A stretch of DNA of 64,000 bases from Roseibium algicola (GCF_001999245.1 NZ_CP019630.1:3377001-3441000); one strand, 5' to 3'. Shown: positions 9,055-18,916, counted from the stretch's first letter. Numbers and translations: made by a program. Notes: generated by a model from the letters alone, not told the origin.

Positions 9055-9960
9055 ATGGCGCATGACAGTCAGCACCGTTCGACCGGCAATGCCGCCGCTG
9101 CCACGGCGCCGCTCGCCGGGATCGGTCTCATCGTGCTGGCTTGCCTCAGTTTTTCCGTTCTGGATGCAACGGCCAAATACATGTCGGCCAGCCTGCCGAC
9201 GCTGCAGATCGTCTGGATGCGGTTCGTCAGTCATGTGATCCTGTCCCTGGTCCTGTTCCAGGTCTGGAAGAAACCTTCGCTCCTGAAGACGAACCGGCCG
9301 GTCCTGCAGATCGTGCGGTCGTTCTGTCTGCTCGGCACCACCATTTTCAACTTTCTGGCAGTTCGTTACCTGCAGCTGGCCGAAACCATGTCGATCATGT
9401 TCGCCGCGCCATTCGTCATCACGGCGCTTGCCGGGCCGCTGCTTGGGGAATGGGCCGGATTACGCCGCTGGATTGCGATCATTGTCGGCTTCATCGGGGT
9501 TCTGGTGGTCACCCGGCCAGGACTTGGCGGTATGCACTGGGCGGCGATCTATTCGGTTGCGGCCATGTCCTTTTACGCGGTCTATGCGCTGCTGACACGC
9601 CAGCTCACGGCAACAGACAGCTCTGCCGGAATGCTGATCATTTCAGGTATTGTCGCAGCCATTGCCATGGCGCCGGCCGGTATCTCGGTCTGGGTCACGC
9701 CTCCGGACCTGTGGACATGGGTTCTGCTGTTCGCGACCGGCGCTTTTGGTGCGGGTGGGCATTTCCTGTTCATCATGGCGCACAGGATCGCGCCTGCACC
9801 GGTGCTGGCGCCCTTCATCTATACGCAGATTGTCTGGATGATCGCGCTTGGCTTCCTGATCTTCGACGACGTGCCCACGTATACGACCATTCTCGGGGCA
9901 GCCATCGTTGTCGCGTCAGGCCTCTACATCCTCTACCGGGAACGCGTGAAGGGGATCTGA
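9055..9960 (+). CDS. DMT-superfamily (EamA) inner-membrane transporter
   Basis: 301 residues with about ten hydrophobic helices arranged as two EamA repeats (roughly 20-150 and 165-295), the length and pattern of the drug/metabolite transporter superfamily. The stretch LDATAKYMSASLPTLQIVWMR is typical of the subgroup related to RhaT/YdcZ and S-adenosylmethionine carriers, where the first repeat carries a conserved Arg in helix 2. It most likely exports or exchanges a small metabolite across the inner membrane; the substrate cannot be inferred. Transcribed divergently from ogt with 132 bases between them. Confidence 0.87.
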   Translation: MAHDSQHRSTGNAAAATAPLAGIGLIVLACLSFSVLDATAKYMSASLPTLQIVWMRFVSHVILSLVLFQVWKKPSLLKTNRPVLQIVRSFCLLGTTIFNFLAVRYLQLAETMSIMFAAPFVITALAGPLLGEWAGLRRWIAIIVGFIGVLVVTRPGLGGMHWAAIYSVAAMSFYAVYALLTRQLTATDSSAGMLIISGIVAAIAMAPAGISVWVTPPDLWTWVLLFATGAFGAGGHFLFIMAHRIAPAPVLAPFIYTQIVWMIALGFLIFDDVPTYTTILGAAIVVASGLYILYRERVKGI

Positions 9961-10090
9961 TCAAGGCTGCATCTGCCCGTACGCTGGCCTTAGGCGGTTG
10001 ACGGGATTGGATAGTTCCCGTCTTAATACCCGCCGGGGTTAAAACAACCGCCGGTCAGGAAGGATCGCCAGCCTTTAAGGGAGGTGTGGG

Positions 10091-10735
10091 ATGGAGCTGA
10101 ACCGCCGCAGGTTCTTGACAGGGGCAGCAGCCACGGCAGGCTCATTGGCCTTGCCGCAGGTGGCGCACGCCAATGCAGCTGCAAACGCTTATTTCAGTGG
10201 CTATCAGGAAGATAGCGGGTTTCAATACAGAAGAACCAACTTCAAGAAGATCGATCCCGTCTGGCATCGGCAGATGGTGAAGTATTTCAGTGACGAGCCA
10301 CCCGGCACTGTGGTGGTCGATACCAACAATCACTTCCTGTACTGGGTATGGGAAAACAACACCGCGCTTCGTTATGGCGTTGGCGTCGGGCGTGAAGGCT
10401 TCCAGTGGTTCGGCCGCGCCCGGATTGACCGCAAGGCCCTTTGGCCGCGGTGGGTGCCGCCACCGGAGATGCTGAAGCGGCAGCCGGATCTTCCAAGAAT
10501 GGTCGAAGGCGGAGCTGCCAACAATCCACTAGGGCCACGGGCCTTGTATCTCTACCGGGATGGAAGCGACCTCGGGTACCGGCTGCACGGCACGCTGGAG
10601 CCCTGGAGCATCGGCCATGATGTGTCGAGTGGCTGCGTGCGCATGTTCCCGGAAGACATTGTCGACCTTTACCAGCGCTGCCCGAAGGGAACCGGCGTTC
10701 TGGTGCTGGAGCATCTTGGAGAGAAAGCGGGCTGA
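10091..10735 (+). CDS. L,D-transpeptidase (YkuD domain) with twin-arginine signal
   Basis: 214 residues. The N-terminus NRRRFLTG followed by a hydrophobic stretch and AHA is a twin-arginine signal, so the protein is exported folded to the periplasm. The catalytic YkuD signature is complete: His166 in RLHGTLEP and Cys182 in HDVSSGCVRM. The enzyme forms 3-3 peptidoglycan crosslinks or attaches proteins to the wall by attacking an L,D bond of the tetrapeptide. The segment ARIDRKALWPRWVPPPEM is typical of the alphaproteobacterial members. Its neighbour is a Pal/OmpA-like lipoprotein, also a peptidoglycan-binding protein. A Shine-Dalgarno GGGAGG precedes the ATG. Confidence 0.92.
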   Translation: MELNRRRFLTGAAATAGSLALPQVAHANAAANAYFSGYQEDSGFQYRRTNFKKIDPVWHRQMVKYFSDEPPGTVVVDTNNHFLYWVWENNTALRYGVGVGREGFQWFGRARIDRKALWPRWVPPPEMLKRQPDLPRMVEGGAANNPLGPRALYLYRDGSDLGYRLHGTLEPWSIGHDVSSGCVRMFPEDIVDLYQRCPKGTGVLVLEHLGEKAG

Positions 10736-10839
10736 GCCCGTTCATCCGGAGCAATTTGCAATCGACCGGCGGAGCTGCAGTCGAAAGGGCTGAGGGCTGC
10801 CGGGCGAGGGGGAAACTTAAAGAGGATTTGGGGGCTTCC

Positions 10840-11376
10840 TTGGAAAATACATTTGGCCGGATCGGCCGGGGCGCAGTCTTTGCGCTCATGATCGGATTTG
10901 GAGTGGCCGGCTGCAACAGCGCCGGTGGATTGTCGTCACCCGATGTGACCAACGCACCGGCCGCCGGTTTCGGAAATATTTCGTCGGGTTCGGAAGAGGA
11001 ATTCATCATCAATGTCGGTCGCCGGGTCTATTTCGACCAGGGCTCGGCTGTGGTCACCGATGAGGCCCGCATCACAATCGAAAATCAGGCCAAGTGGCTG
11101 AAGTCGAACAAGAAGTGGCTGGTCAAGATTCAGGGCCACGCCGACGATCCGGGCAGCGAGGCTGCGCAGAAGACATTGTCGACCCAACGGGCGAACGCGG
11201 TCATGGCCGAACTGGTCAAGCTGGGGGTCAATCCCAAGCGCATGTGGGTGAAGGGGTATGGCGTGGAGCGTCCGGTAACGGATTGCGACAAGGTCACCTG
11301 TCAGTCTCAGAACCGCAGGGTTGTCGTCAATCTACGTGAGGAATTCGACGATTCCGCTCCCGCTGGACGGCGCTGA
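10840..11376 (+). CDS. OmpA/Pal-like peptidoglycan-binding lipoprotein
   Basis: About 178 residues from a TTG at 10840, preceded by GGGGG five bases upstream; the open frame extends to a TTG at 10756. The chosen start gives a short basic N-terminus, a hydrophobic helix and a lipobox GVAGC, so the mature protein should be a lipid-anchored cysteine. The C-terminal OmpA domain (about 65-170) carries the ring-contact segment TLSTQRANAVMAELVKLGV and the closing SQNRRVVV, which bind meso-diaminopimelate in peptidoglycan. It resembles Pal but is not in a tol operon, so it is probably an accessory envelope-anchoring protein beside the L,D-transpeptidase. Confidence 0.82.
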   Translation: MENTFGRIGRGAVFALMIGFGVAGCNSAGGLSSPDVTNAPAAGFGNISSGSEEEFIINVGRRVYFDQGSAVVTDEARITIENQAKWLKSNKKWLVKIQGHADDPGSEAAQKTLSTQRANAVMAELVKLGVNPKRMWVKGYGVERPVTDCDKVTCQSQNRRVVVNLREEFDDSAPAGRR

Positions 11377-11491
11377 TCTTTGTGAGGGGCTTCGATCCCA
11401 AACTTCGGAAAAACAGAAAAACCTGTTTACCCAGAGGGGAGAGGGCTATAACGGTCTCTCCCAACGCCGCTGCGGTTATTGAGAAATAGGA

Positions 11492-12583
11492 ATGTCTGAA
11501 GACAACGGTTCCCCTCCCTCCCAGCCGGAATTTCCGCAAAAGCCTGGTAAAAGGCTCACTCTCGGGCACATTGCCGACCAGCTCGGTATTTCCACGGCAA
11601 CCGTGTCGCTGGCGCTTCGGGACAGTCCGCTTGTTGCCGAGGAAACCAGGGCGAAGGTCAAGCAGACCGCGGAGGAGATCGGATATATTTACAACCGGTC
11701 GGCGGCTTCTCTCAGAACCGCCCGCAGCCAGATTGTGGGCGTTGCCGTTCATGACATCCTGAACCCTTACTTCGCCGAAGTCTTTTCTGCGCTCGAGGAC
11801 GTTCTGGAAGAGCAGGGGCAGATGATCTTCATCTGCAACCACCGCGACGACGTCAAACGCCAGCGTGCGTTCGTCAACACGCTGCTGCAGCACCGCGCGG
11901 ACGGATTGATCCTGTGTCCTTCGGTCGGAACCTCGGCCGAAGAGATCAACAGGCTGGTGGACCAGGGGATACCCGTTACGCTGGTGGCGCGCGAGGTTCC
12001 GGGGGTCTGGGCACCGTGCGTACGCGGTGACGATCTTGCCGGCACCTATCAGATCACCAAGCACCTGATCAAACAGGGGCACAAGGACATCGCCATGGTT
12101 GGCGGTCGCCGTGGCAGCTCGACCGGCCGCTACCGCAATGCGGGCTGGCGCAAGGCGCTGGAAGAAGCGGGGATCGATCCCGCGAGCCAGCTTGACCTGC
12201 CTGAGCTGATGACTCAGGCCGATGGCCGGGCCGCAGTGCCGAAGATCCTGGAAGCCGAACATCGCCCCACAGCCATCGTCGGCTTCAACGATCTCGTCGC
12301 CCTTGGAATGATGACCACGTTCCGGCGAGCGGGGATCGAGCCGGGGCCGGACATGGCGATTACCGGTTACGACGATATCGACGGCGCCGATGCGCGTACG
12401 CCCGCGCTGACGACGGTGTCAGCCCAGCCGGACAAGATCGGGCGGTTGGCAGCACTGACCCTGCTGCGCCAGATCGCGGGTGACCGCGTGCCCAATACGC
12501 CCATCGTGATCGAACCCGATGTGCGGATCCGTGAAAGCTCGCCGCCTCCCGGCGTGCGACTGGCCCCCAAGCTGGCCGACTAG
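11492..12583 (+). CDS. LacI-family transcriptional regulator
   Basis: 363 residues. A LacI helix-turn-helix (about 25-75) reads LGHIADQLGISTATVSLALRDS, with hinge helix NRSAASLRTARS, followed by a periplasmic-binding-protein-like effector domain (about 85-345) beginning VGVAVHDILNPYFAEVF. It should act as a dimer on a palindromic operator and respond to a sugar or similar ligand. No sugar catabolic genes are adjacent, so the regulon cannot be named. ATG at 11492 is preceded by an AT-rich stretch and a weak GAGAAA. Confidence 0.9.
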   Translation: MSEDNGSPPSQPEFPQKPGKRLTLGHIADQLGISTATVSLALRDSPLVAEETRAKVKQTAEEIGYIYNRSAASLRTARSQIVGVAVHDILNPYFAEVFSALEDVLEEQGQMIFICNHRDDVKRQRAFVNTLLQHRADGLILCPSVGTSAEEINRLVDQGIPVTLVAREVPGVWAPCVRGDDLAGTYQITKHLIKQGHKDIAMVGGRRGSSTGRYRNAGWRKALEEAGIDPASQLDLPELMTQADGRAAVPKILEAEHRPTAIVGFNDLVALGMMTTFRRAGIEPGPDMAITGYDDIDGADARTPALTTVSAQPDKIGRLAALTLLRQIAGDRVPNTPIVIEPDVRIRESSPPPGVRLAPKLAD

Positions 12584-12756
12584 ACAAGTCGGCTGGCGGT
12601 CGCAGCCTGCTTTTAAGAGGCCGTCAGATCATCCTGTCGACCCTCGCCTCGCGCGGGTCTGGAACAATCCAAAAAATTTCTAGGCGGCGGTTCCCTGAAA
12701 CCGGCTCGCGCTTCGCCTGTCCGCGATGACTGCAACGTGGCTCGTCATGTTCGGAT

Positions 12757-12786
12757 GCAAAAACGGGCGGCCAGAGCCGCCCGTTC
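12757..12786 (-). terminator. rho-independent terminator of the BCCT transporter
   Basis: Arms AACGGGCGG (12762-12770) and CCGCCCGTT (12777-12785) with a six-base loop. On the minus strand the stem is followed by a run of five T. It lies just past the transporter stop codon at 12809. Confidence 0.85.
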
Positions 12787-12808
12787 CAGGTGTTCCTGCT
12801 GTTTCAGG

Positions 12809-14437
12809 TCAGCGCGGCTCGTCCGCCAGACCCTTGAAGATGGCGTAGCAGGCCAGCAACAGCACGATCGTGAAGGGGAATCCGGTCGAGACCGCCATTG
12901 CCTGCAGGGCTCCCAGGCCCCCGCCAAGCAGAAGCGCGATGGCGACCAGACCTTCGAAGGTGCACCAGAACACGCGCTGCGGCACCGGCGCATCGACCTT
13001 GCCACCTGCCGTGATCGTGTCGATCACCAGAGAGCCGGAGTCCGAGGAGGTGACGAAGAACACGATGACCAGAATGATGGCGATGAACGAGGTGATCGAT
13101 GCCATCGGCAGATCGGCAAGCATGCCGAACAGCGACAGTTCAGGGCTGTAGCTCGCGATCACGTATTCATGCACTTGGCTGTCGTTGCTGGCCAGGACCT
13201 GTTCGATGGCGGTGCCGCCGAACGCTGTCATCCAGATTACGGACACGATGGTCGGAATGATCAGGACGCAGACGATGAACTCCCGAACAGTGCGGCCACG
13301 GCTGACGCGTGCAATGAACATGCCGACAAACGGCGACCAGGAAATCCACCAGGCCCAGTAGAACGATGTCCACCCCTGGCGGAAGCTGTCGTCCTCGCGG
13401 CCGAACGGCATCGACAGCGGCACGATTTCCCTGCCGTAGGCAATAATGTTGGCGAAGAAGTCGGAGACCAGCGTTGCGGTCGGACCAGCGGCAATCACGA
13501 ACACAAGCAGCAGAGCCGCAATCAGCATGTTGATTTCCGACAGAACCTTCACGCCGCCGTCGAGACCACGCAGAACCGAGACCAGCGCAACGCCGGTGAT
13601 GCCGATGATCAACACGACCTGTGCCGTGGTGCTGACAGGAATGCCGAAGACGAAATCGAGACCCGCATTTGCCTGCTGGGCGCCAAAGCCAAGTGAGGTC
13701 GCGAGACCGAACAGGGTCGCGAACACGGCCAGGATATCGATGACATGGCCCGGCCAGCCCCAGGTGCGCTCACCGAAAATCGGGTAGAACACCGAGCGCA
13801 TGGTCAGCGGCAGGCCCTTGTTGAAGGAGAAGATCGCAAGAGCGAGTGCAACCACGGCGTAGATCGCCCAGGGGTGCAGGCCCCAGTGGAAGATGGTTGC
13901 GGCCATGCCCATGGCCTTCGCGGCCGCGACATTTTCCGGAATGATATTGCCGTCGGCGTCGAAGGGCTTTGGCACACCGATCGGCTCGGAAAAGGCCATG
14001 TGATAGACCGGTTCCAGAACGCCGAAGAACATCAGGCCAATGCCCATGCCGGCGGCGAACAGCATGGCGAACCAGCCGAAGTAGGTATAGTCGGGTTCGG
14101 CGTCCTTGCCGCCGATGCGGACGTTGCCGAGGGGAGTGACGATCAGCGCCAGGCAGACGAGGACGAAGACGTTGCCGGAGATGATGAAGAACCAGTCGAG
14201 GTTCGATGTCAGCCACTTGCGCAGATGATCGAACATCGGGCCGACTTCGGTCTGAAAGGCAAGGGTCAGAAAGACGAAGGCAACGATGGTCAGGCCAGAG
14301 ACCAGGAAAACCGGATTGTGGATGTCGAGGCTGAAAGGGCCGACAGAAGTTTCGATGTTGTCCTGGCCAATCTCGTATTCGGTGTCGATGAGATTGGCGG
14401 CGCCTTCCGGATCCGGAATGCCTTGATTGTCGCTCAT
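12809..14437 (-). CDS. BCCT-family betaine/choline/carnitine transporter
   Basis: 542 residues with twelve predicted membrane helices, the standard length for the family. Family landmarks are the DYTYFGWFAMLFAAGMGIGLMFFG run (GMGIG glycine-rich substrate-site helix), the WGLHPWAIYA segment and the aromatic-rich FYWAWWISWSPFVGMF helix that forms the substrate box. These carriers take up glycine betaine, choline or carnitine with Na+ or H+ for osmoprotection or as a nutrient. The last residues are short, so the C-terminal osmosensing extension seen in BetP is absent. It lies 29 bases downstream of a universal stress protein on the same strand, so the pair is probably an operon. A Shine-Dalgarno GGAG precedes ATG at 14437. 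Confidence 0.93.
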   Translation of the reverse strand: MSDNQGIPDPEGAANLIDTEYEIGQDNIETSVGPFSLDIHNPVFLVSGLTIVAFVFLTLAFQTEVGPMFDHLRKWLTSNLDWFFIISGNVFVLVCLALIVTPLGNVRIGGKDAEPDYTYFGWFAMLFAAGMGIGLMFFGVLEPVYHMAFSEPIGVPKPFDADGNIIPENVAAAKAMGMAATIFHWGLHPWAIYAVVALALAIFSFNKGLPLTMRSVFYPIFGERTWGWPGHVIDILAVFATLFGLATSLGFGAQQANAGLDFVFGIPVSTTAQVVLIIGITGVALVSVLRGLDGGVKVLSEINMLIAALLLVFVIAAGPTATLVSDFFANIIAYGREIVPLSMPFGREDDSFRQGWTSFYWAWWISWSPFVGMFIARVSRGRTVREFIVCVLIIPTIVSVIWMTAFGGTAIEQVLASNDSQVHEYVIASYSPELSLFGMLADLPMASITSFIAIILVIVFFVTSSDSGSLVIDTITAGGKVDAPVPQRVFWCTFEGLVAIALLLGGGLGALQAMAVSTGFPFTIVLLLACYAIFKGLADEPR

Positions 14438-14466
14438 GGGAGCGCTCCTTTTGTTCGGGAAACGGG

Positions 14467-14880
14467 TTATCTCACGAGGAAGACGGAAACATCTGCATGG
14501 CTCGCGACGCGTCCACCGTTCGACGGCCAGAAGTGATCCGGCACGTGCGGGATGTGCGTTGCCATGACCACGAGGTCCGCACCGGTATCGTGAACAGCCT
14601 TCAGAATCGCGTTTTCCAGGTCGACAGCCGGATCGTGAGAGAAAACGGCATGACCGGAAGCGGTGATTCCGTGTTTCTGCCCTTCTGCGGCAGCGTAGGC
14701 AGCCAGCTTTTCCCGAAACTCGTCCGGAGTGTGGGCAAGGGCGCTTGGGGTGTTTGAAGTTACCGCCGCAAATACCACGGGAATACTATTGGTTTTTGCT
14801 ATATAAGCACCCGTTGCGATGGCTTTTTCAAGTTTATCCGCATGACTGAGGTCAATCGGAACTAGTATTTTTGTGAACAA
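14467..14880 (-). CDS. universal stress protein (UspA family)
   Basis: 137 residues from a TTG at 14880 with GGAGG five bases upstream; a longer TTG start at 14907 would add nine residues that do not fit the family. It opens FTKILVPIDLSHADKL, the first strand and nucleotide loop. The usual ATP-binding G-2x-G-9x-G(S/T) motif is not clear at the C-terminus: after VVMATHIPHV comes SNGGRVASHADVSVFLVR, with a partly altered loop, so ATP binding is uncertain. The gene precedes the BCCT transporter. UspA-like proteins next to osmolyte carriers, such as TeaD with a TRAP transporter, are known to regulate uptake, which suggests the same here. Confidence 0.88.
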   Translation of the reverse strand: MFTKILVPIDLSHADKLEKAIATGAYIAKTNSIPVVFAAVTSNTPSALAHTPDEFREKLAAYAAAEGQKHGITASGHAVFSHDPAVDLENAILKAVHDTGADLVVMATHIPHVPDHFWPSNGGRVASHADVSVFLVR

Positions 14881-14969
14881 ATGTCCCTCCAAGATCTGTT
14901 CAGGCAAGAATATACAAGATTCAAGCCGTAGAGGTCCTTGCGCGGAGGGTCCGCTTCAGTATTGCATTC

Positions 14970-15011
14970 TAGTGTAATGTCGTCTTGTCCCGCTCCGCTA
15001 CGATTACACTA
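14970..15011. promoter_or_regulatory. 9-bp inverted repeat upstream of the stress-protein/BCCT operon
   Basis: Perfect arms TAGTGTAAT (14970-14978) and ATTACACTA (15003-15011) have centres 33 bp apart, about three helical turns. They lie in the 301-base gene-free stretch 14881-15181 upstream of the usp-BCCT operon and past the end of the cyclase gene. A dimeric repressor operator pair is possible. I see nothing else in this gap. Confidence 0.4.
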
Positions 15012-15181
15012 CTGTTGCATATACGGAGGGCGGCGTCAAAAGAACGGCAAGAATACGTCCCGATGCGACATATTGGCGCGTTGGGTTTGAATTAGCGCGC
15101 AATTTTGCGCGGGAAGCCGGGAAAACGCTACGGCATCGCGTGTCGAACGTGGCCGCGAGCAGGCCAGACGGTCTAGGCCGG

Positions 15182-17365
15182 TCAGAGGGCCGGAGCGTGT
15201 TCCGGATTCGAACTCTTGTGGGCAACGCATTTGTTGCGGCCCGTCGCCTTTGCCTCATAAAGCGCCGTGTCGGCCTTTTGCATGAGGGTCGAAAATTCCA
15301 GATCTTCGCGAGCGACGGTGGCAAGGCCCATGCTGCAGGTGACCGTCTGTTTGACGATGTCGAGCTGGCATTCCTCGATAATCTTCACCCGCAGGCGTTC
15401 ACACACCAGCATGGCATCTTCGATTTCGGCGTTGTGCAGGATCATGCAGAACTCTTCGCCGCCGACCCGGCCGAAGATGTCGACAGCACGCAGGGCGCTG
15501 CTGACGGTATCGGAAAATTTTTTCAAAACCTCGTCGCCGGTGGCATGGCCGTACAGATCGTTGATCTGCTTGAACTTGTCGATGTCCATCATCACAGCCG
15601 TGAAGGGGCGTTTTGTGCGGCGGAAGCGCTGCACTTCTGTATTGGCCCGTTCCAGGAAAGCGCGGCGGTTCAGGATCTGGGTCAGGTCGTCGATGCTGGC
15701 GACCCGCTCCAGGTTGATCTTGGCGTTCATCAGGGCCTGGTGATCGCGCTGGCGGGCGATCTCATGTCCGACCCAGTCCGCGAACTGACGCACGATCTGA
15801 AGATCCGACGGGGAAAATGCCCTTTTGCGCACGTCCGGGGCGGTGAAGTTGATTGTCCCATGAACTTCACCATCCACGAGAATCGGGGCGCCGATATACG
15901 TCTCCAACTTGAAGATCTCGTGGCAGGGATGCCTGGCGAACTCCGAGCTCGCGGCATTTGCGGTCGCGATCGGCTCTTCGGACCTCAGCGTCAACAGACA
16001 ATAGGTGTCCTGCAACGGGAACGAAGTGCCCGGAACGAGTTCTCCTTCCGGGCTCTGGGCGTGTGTGATCGTGTAGTGGTCGTCAATCACGTGACTGATA
16101 ATGCCAAAGGGAACCTCGAAATGTTCGGTCCCCAGACGCAGGATTTCGGCAATCTTGTCTTCGTGGCCGAGCTCGCGGGTCGAAGTGATGGCATAAAGTT
16201 CGGCCAACGTACGTTCCGTTTTCTTCCGGTCGGTTATATCGGATATCAGAACCACGATAGCTTCAACGGCACCATCATCGCCGAAGCGCGGGTTACAGCT
16301 CATCAGGCATTCGCGCAAAATGCCGTCGGGAAAATGGAAGCTGACTTCCGATGAAACCTTCTCACCGCTCATCGCTTCCTCGAAGATCGTGCGAACGGCT
16401 TCGCGTTCCTTCCAGGGCAAGCGGTCACGAAGCCGGGTGCCGATGAGAGTTTCCGGTTTTTCGTTGAACCAGTCACACGCGGTCTTGTTGATGAAGACGC
16501 ATCTGCCCTCCAGATCGACCTCGGTGACGCTGGCGACAATGTTGTCGGCCATGAGCGAAAGGTTCTTGTAAGCGTTTTCCGCCTTGGCCTGAGCGTGTTT
16601 GAGTTCCGTGATGTCGAACCGGATGCCGGCGATGCCGCCGGCGCGGGTGCGGGTTTCCGAAATGCGCAGCCAGCGGCCGTCACTGAGGTTTTGCTCCAGG
16701 ATCGAGCCATCGCCGGCCTGATGCCGATCGAGGCGCTCCGCCAACCATTCGTCGTCCGTCTTGCCGCCCGTCTCGTATTGCTTGCGGTTTAGGCCGAACC
16801 GCAGGATGTCCTCGAAACGATTGCCGGGGAACATGGCCGGTGCCGAATGGGCATAGATCTCGCGATAATTGTCGTTGCAGATAACCAGCCGGTCATCCTT
16901 GTCGTAGAGTGCGAAGCCTTCCGAAATCGCGTCCAGAGCATCTTCAAGCGTCAAGGCGATGTCGCTCAGTTTGCTTTCCAGCGCCTTTCGTTCCGCCTGA
17001 TCCCGCGCGATAAACAGGATGCCGGTCAATGTGTGATCTGTATCGAACAGCGGTGCGCTGACAACCTCGACGGATACGGTCGACCCGTCTTCGAGTGCCA
17101 GATCGATTGAATAGGCCTTGCGGTTCCGGTGATCCGTTGGCGATTGGTAGAGTTCCGCCATCTGGGCGAACTGGTTCGGATCGGCGAAGAACCGTTTCGT
17201 TGTCGTGCCGACGACCTTTTCGCGATCCACCTTCAGCAGTTTGGACATAGCCTTGTTTACGAAAACGATGGTGCGTTCGGGGTTGGTCACGAGGACACAT
17301 TCGTTCAAATCGCCGAACGTCTGTTCAAGATCCAAAGTGATGTTCTTGGTCATTTCCGTCCCCAT
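15182..17365 (-). CDS. PAS-PAS-PAS-GAF-GGDEF diguanylate cyclase
   Basis: 727 residues without membrane helices. Three PAS domains (about 15-125, 140-255 and 265-385) are followed by a GAF domain (about 395-540) and a C-terminal GGDEF domain (about 557-715). The catalytic motif is GGEEF at 635-639, and an RAVD product-inhibition site sits five residues upstream (about 626-629), so the enzyme should make cyclic di-GMP and be feedback-inhibited. The GAF segment opening TRELGHEDKIAEILRLG is typical of cyclases that sense small ligands or light. Start is ATG at 17365; the ATG at 17353 is an alternative. The signal sensed by the PAS tandem is unknown. The 139-base upstream region is AT-rich. Confidence 0.92.
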   Translation of the reverse strand: MGTEMTKNITLDLEQTFGDLNECVLVTNPERTIVFVNKAMSKLLKVDREKVVGTTTKRFFADPNQFAQMAELYQSPTDHRNRKAYSIDLALEDGSTVSVEVVSAPLFDTDHTLTGILFIARDQAERKALESKLSDIALTLEDALDAISEGFALYDKDDRLVICNDNYREIYAHSAPAMFPGNRFEDILRFGLNRKQYETGGKTDDEWLAERLDRHQAGDGSILEQNLSDGRWLRISETRTRAGGIAGIRFDITELKHAQAKAENAYKNLSLMADNIVASVTEVDLEGRCVFINKTACDWFNEKPETLIGTRLRDRLPWKEREAVRTIFEEAMSGEKVSSEVSFHFPDGILRECLMSCNPRFGDDGAVEAIVVLISDITDRKKTERTLAELYAITSTRELGHEDKIAEILRLGTEHFEVPFGIISHVIDDHYTITHAQSPEGELVPGTSFPLQDTYCLLTLRSEEPIATANAASSEFARHPCHEIFKLETYIGAPILVDGEVHGTINFTAPDVRKRAFSPSDLQIVRQFADWVGHEIARQRDHQALMNAKINLERVASIDDLTQILNRRAFLERANTEVQRFRRTKRPFTAVMMDIDKFKQINDLYGHATGDEVLKKFSDTVSSALRAVDIFGRVGGEEFCMILHNAEIEDAMLVCERLRVKIIEECQLDIVKQTVTCSMGLATVAREDLEFSTLMQKADTALYEAKATGRNKCVAHKSSNPEHAPAL

Positions 17366-17504
17366 TGTCCGACCTTTGTGCGGGCCGCGGTGTCATTCAA
17401 GACAATAAAAGTTTAATAAAAGGGATACGTAACGGAAGACTCCTTGAAGAAAATACGCATGTTAACCTTGGTCAGGTCTAGCGATCAGTATTTATGCCAA
17501 GTGC

Positions 17505-18698
17505 TCAGTTCTTGCGGTTTTCGTTCAGGAATTTTTCTATCCGTCCCAGGGCATCGCGTATGTTGTCTGTGGAATTCGCGTAAGACAATCTGATGTAGCC
17601 TTCGCCCAATACACCAAAGTCGGGGCCCCCGATGGTCGCAACGCCGGTTTCTTCCAAGAGGGCGGATGCAAGTGCCTTGGCCTTCCAGCCGGTCTGCTTG
17701 ATATTCGGAAAGGCATAAAAGGCACCAAGCGGAACGCGGCAGGAAATGCCCTCGATGGCGTTCAGGCCGTCAACGGTCACCTTTCGCCGGCCGTCGAATT
17801 CCCGAACCATGTCCGCCACTGCGGTTTGCGGTCCGGTAAGCGCTGCAAGAGCGCCGAACTGGGCGGGGGCGTTGACACAGGACCACGCGTTGACCGCGAG
17901 CTTGCGCGCCTTGTCGATCAGGCCTTCAGGCCAGAGGGAAAAACCCATCCGCCAGCCGGTCATGGCATAGGTCTTCGACCAGCCGTCGAGCAGGATGAGC
18001 CTGTCGCGCAGCGACGGGAACCCCAGCAGGGAGACGTGCTCCATGCCATCATAGGTCATCTGCGAATAGATTTCGTCGGACATGACGGCTACATCAGGAA
18101 AGCGTTCCAACCCGGCGACGAGCTTTTCAATTTCATCGCGGGGGGTGACGCCGCCGGTGGGGTTCGCCGGCGAATTCAGGATCAGCAGACGGGTCTTGTC
18201 GGTGATCAGCGACAGCGTCTCTTCGGCAGAAAAGGCAAAGTCGTTTTCCTCGCGGATCGGAACCGGCACGGGCCGGGCGCCGGTGAACTCGATCATCGAG
18301 CGGTAGATCGGGAAGCCCGGATCGGGATAGAGAATTTCACTTCCCGGTTCGCCGAACATCAAGATGGCCATGAACATGGTGACCTTGCCACCGGGAACGA
18401 TCAGAATGTTGCCCGGGTCAGTCTCCACTCCGTGACGTTTCAGAAGGTCGGCGGAGACTGCTTCGCGCAACGGGGCAATGCCGGTTGCGGGCGTGTAACC
18501 GTGCTGACCGTCGCGCAGGGCCTTGATGGCCGCTTCAACGATGTGATCCGGCGTTTTGAAGTCCGGCTGACCGATGCCCAGGTTGATGATGTCGCGGCCT
18601 TGTGCGGCAAGTTCCGTTGCCCGTGCCAGCACGGCGAATGCGTTTTCCTCGCCAATCCGGTCAAATCCGCCAATCGTGTGCAGCATTTTGGTCTCCAT
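17505..18698 (-). CDS. class I/II PLP-dependent aminotransferase
   Basis: 397 residues, fold-type I aminotransferase of the aspartate aminotransferase superfamily. PLP-site residues are visible: NSPANPTGG (about 175-183), [11 protein letters not shown] (about 208-218) and the Schiff-base lysine Lys242 in [15 protein letters not shown]. The N-terminal [17 protein letters not shown] is the substrate-lid signature of this group. It moves an amino group between an amino acid and a 2-oxoacid in the cytoplasm; the exact donor (aspartate, aromatic or branched-chain) cannot be told. It is divergent from the CobW GTPase gene. Confidence 0.92.
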   Translation of the reverse strand: METKMLHTIGGFDRIGEENAFAVLARATELAAQGRDIINLGIGQPDFKTPDHIVEAAIKALRDGQHGYTPATGIAPLREAVSADLLKRHGVETDPGNILIVPGGKVTMFMAILMFGEPGSEILYPDPGFPIYRSMIEFTGARPVPVPIREENDFAFSAEETLSLITDKTRLLILNSPANPTGGVTPRDEIEKLVAGLERFPDVAVMSDEIYSQMTYDGMEHVSLLGFPSLRDRLILLDGWSKTYAMTGWRMGFSLWPEGLIDKARKLAVNAWSCVNAPAQFGALAALTGPQTAVADMVREFDGRRKVTVDGLNAIEGISCRVPLGAFYAFPNIKQTGWKAKALASALLEETGVATIGGPDFGVLGEGYIRLSYANSTDNIRDALGRIEKFLNENRKN

Positions 18699-18916
18699 GC
18701 CTTTGCGCGCTTCCTCGAGCCGACGTTAATGCGGTGGACAAGGATTTGAAAAGGCTGAAGAACGGTCAAAGCGTTCGGGCGAGTGTCCACAGGTATGCCG
18801 GGAAAAGGGAAATTTCCGTACCGCCCTCCCAATACGGAGGTGAAATGCTTATATTCGCGCCCAAGCGGCCCGCCGACCGGCGGGCGACCCTTTATCTTCT
18901 GCCAGGAAAGCGCGCA

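Noticed and set aside
12737..14536. Plus-strand frames antisense to the BCCT gene
   Set aside because: Arg/His/Asp-rich shadows without start signals; the transporter is clearly on the minus strand.
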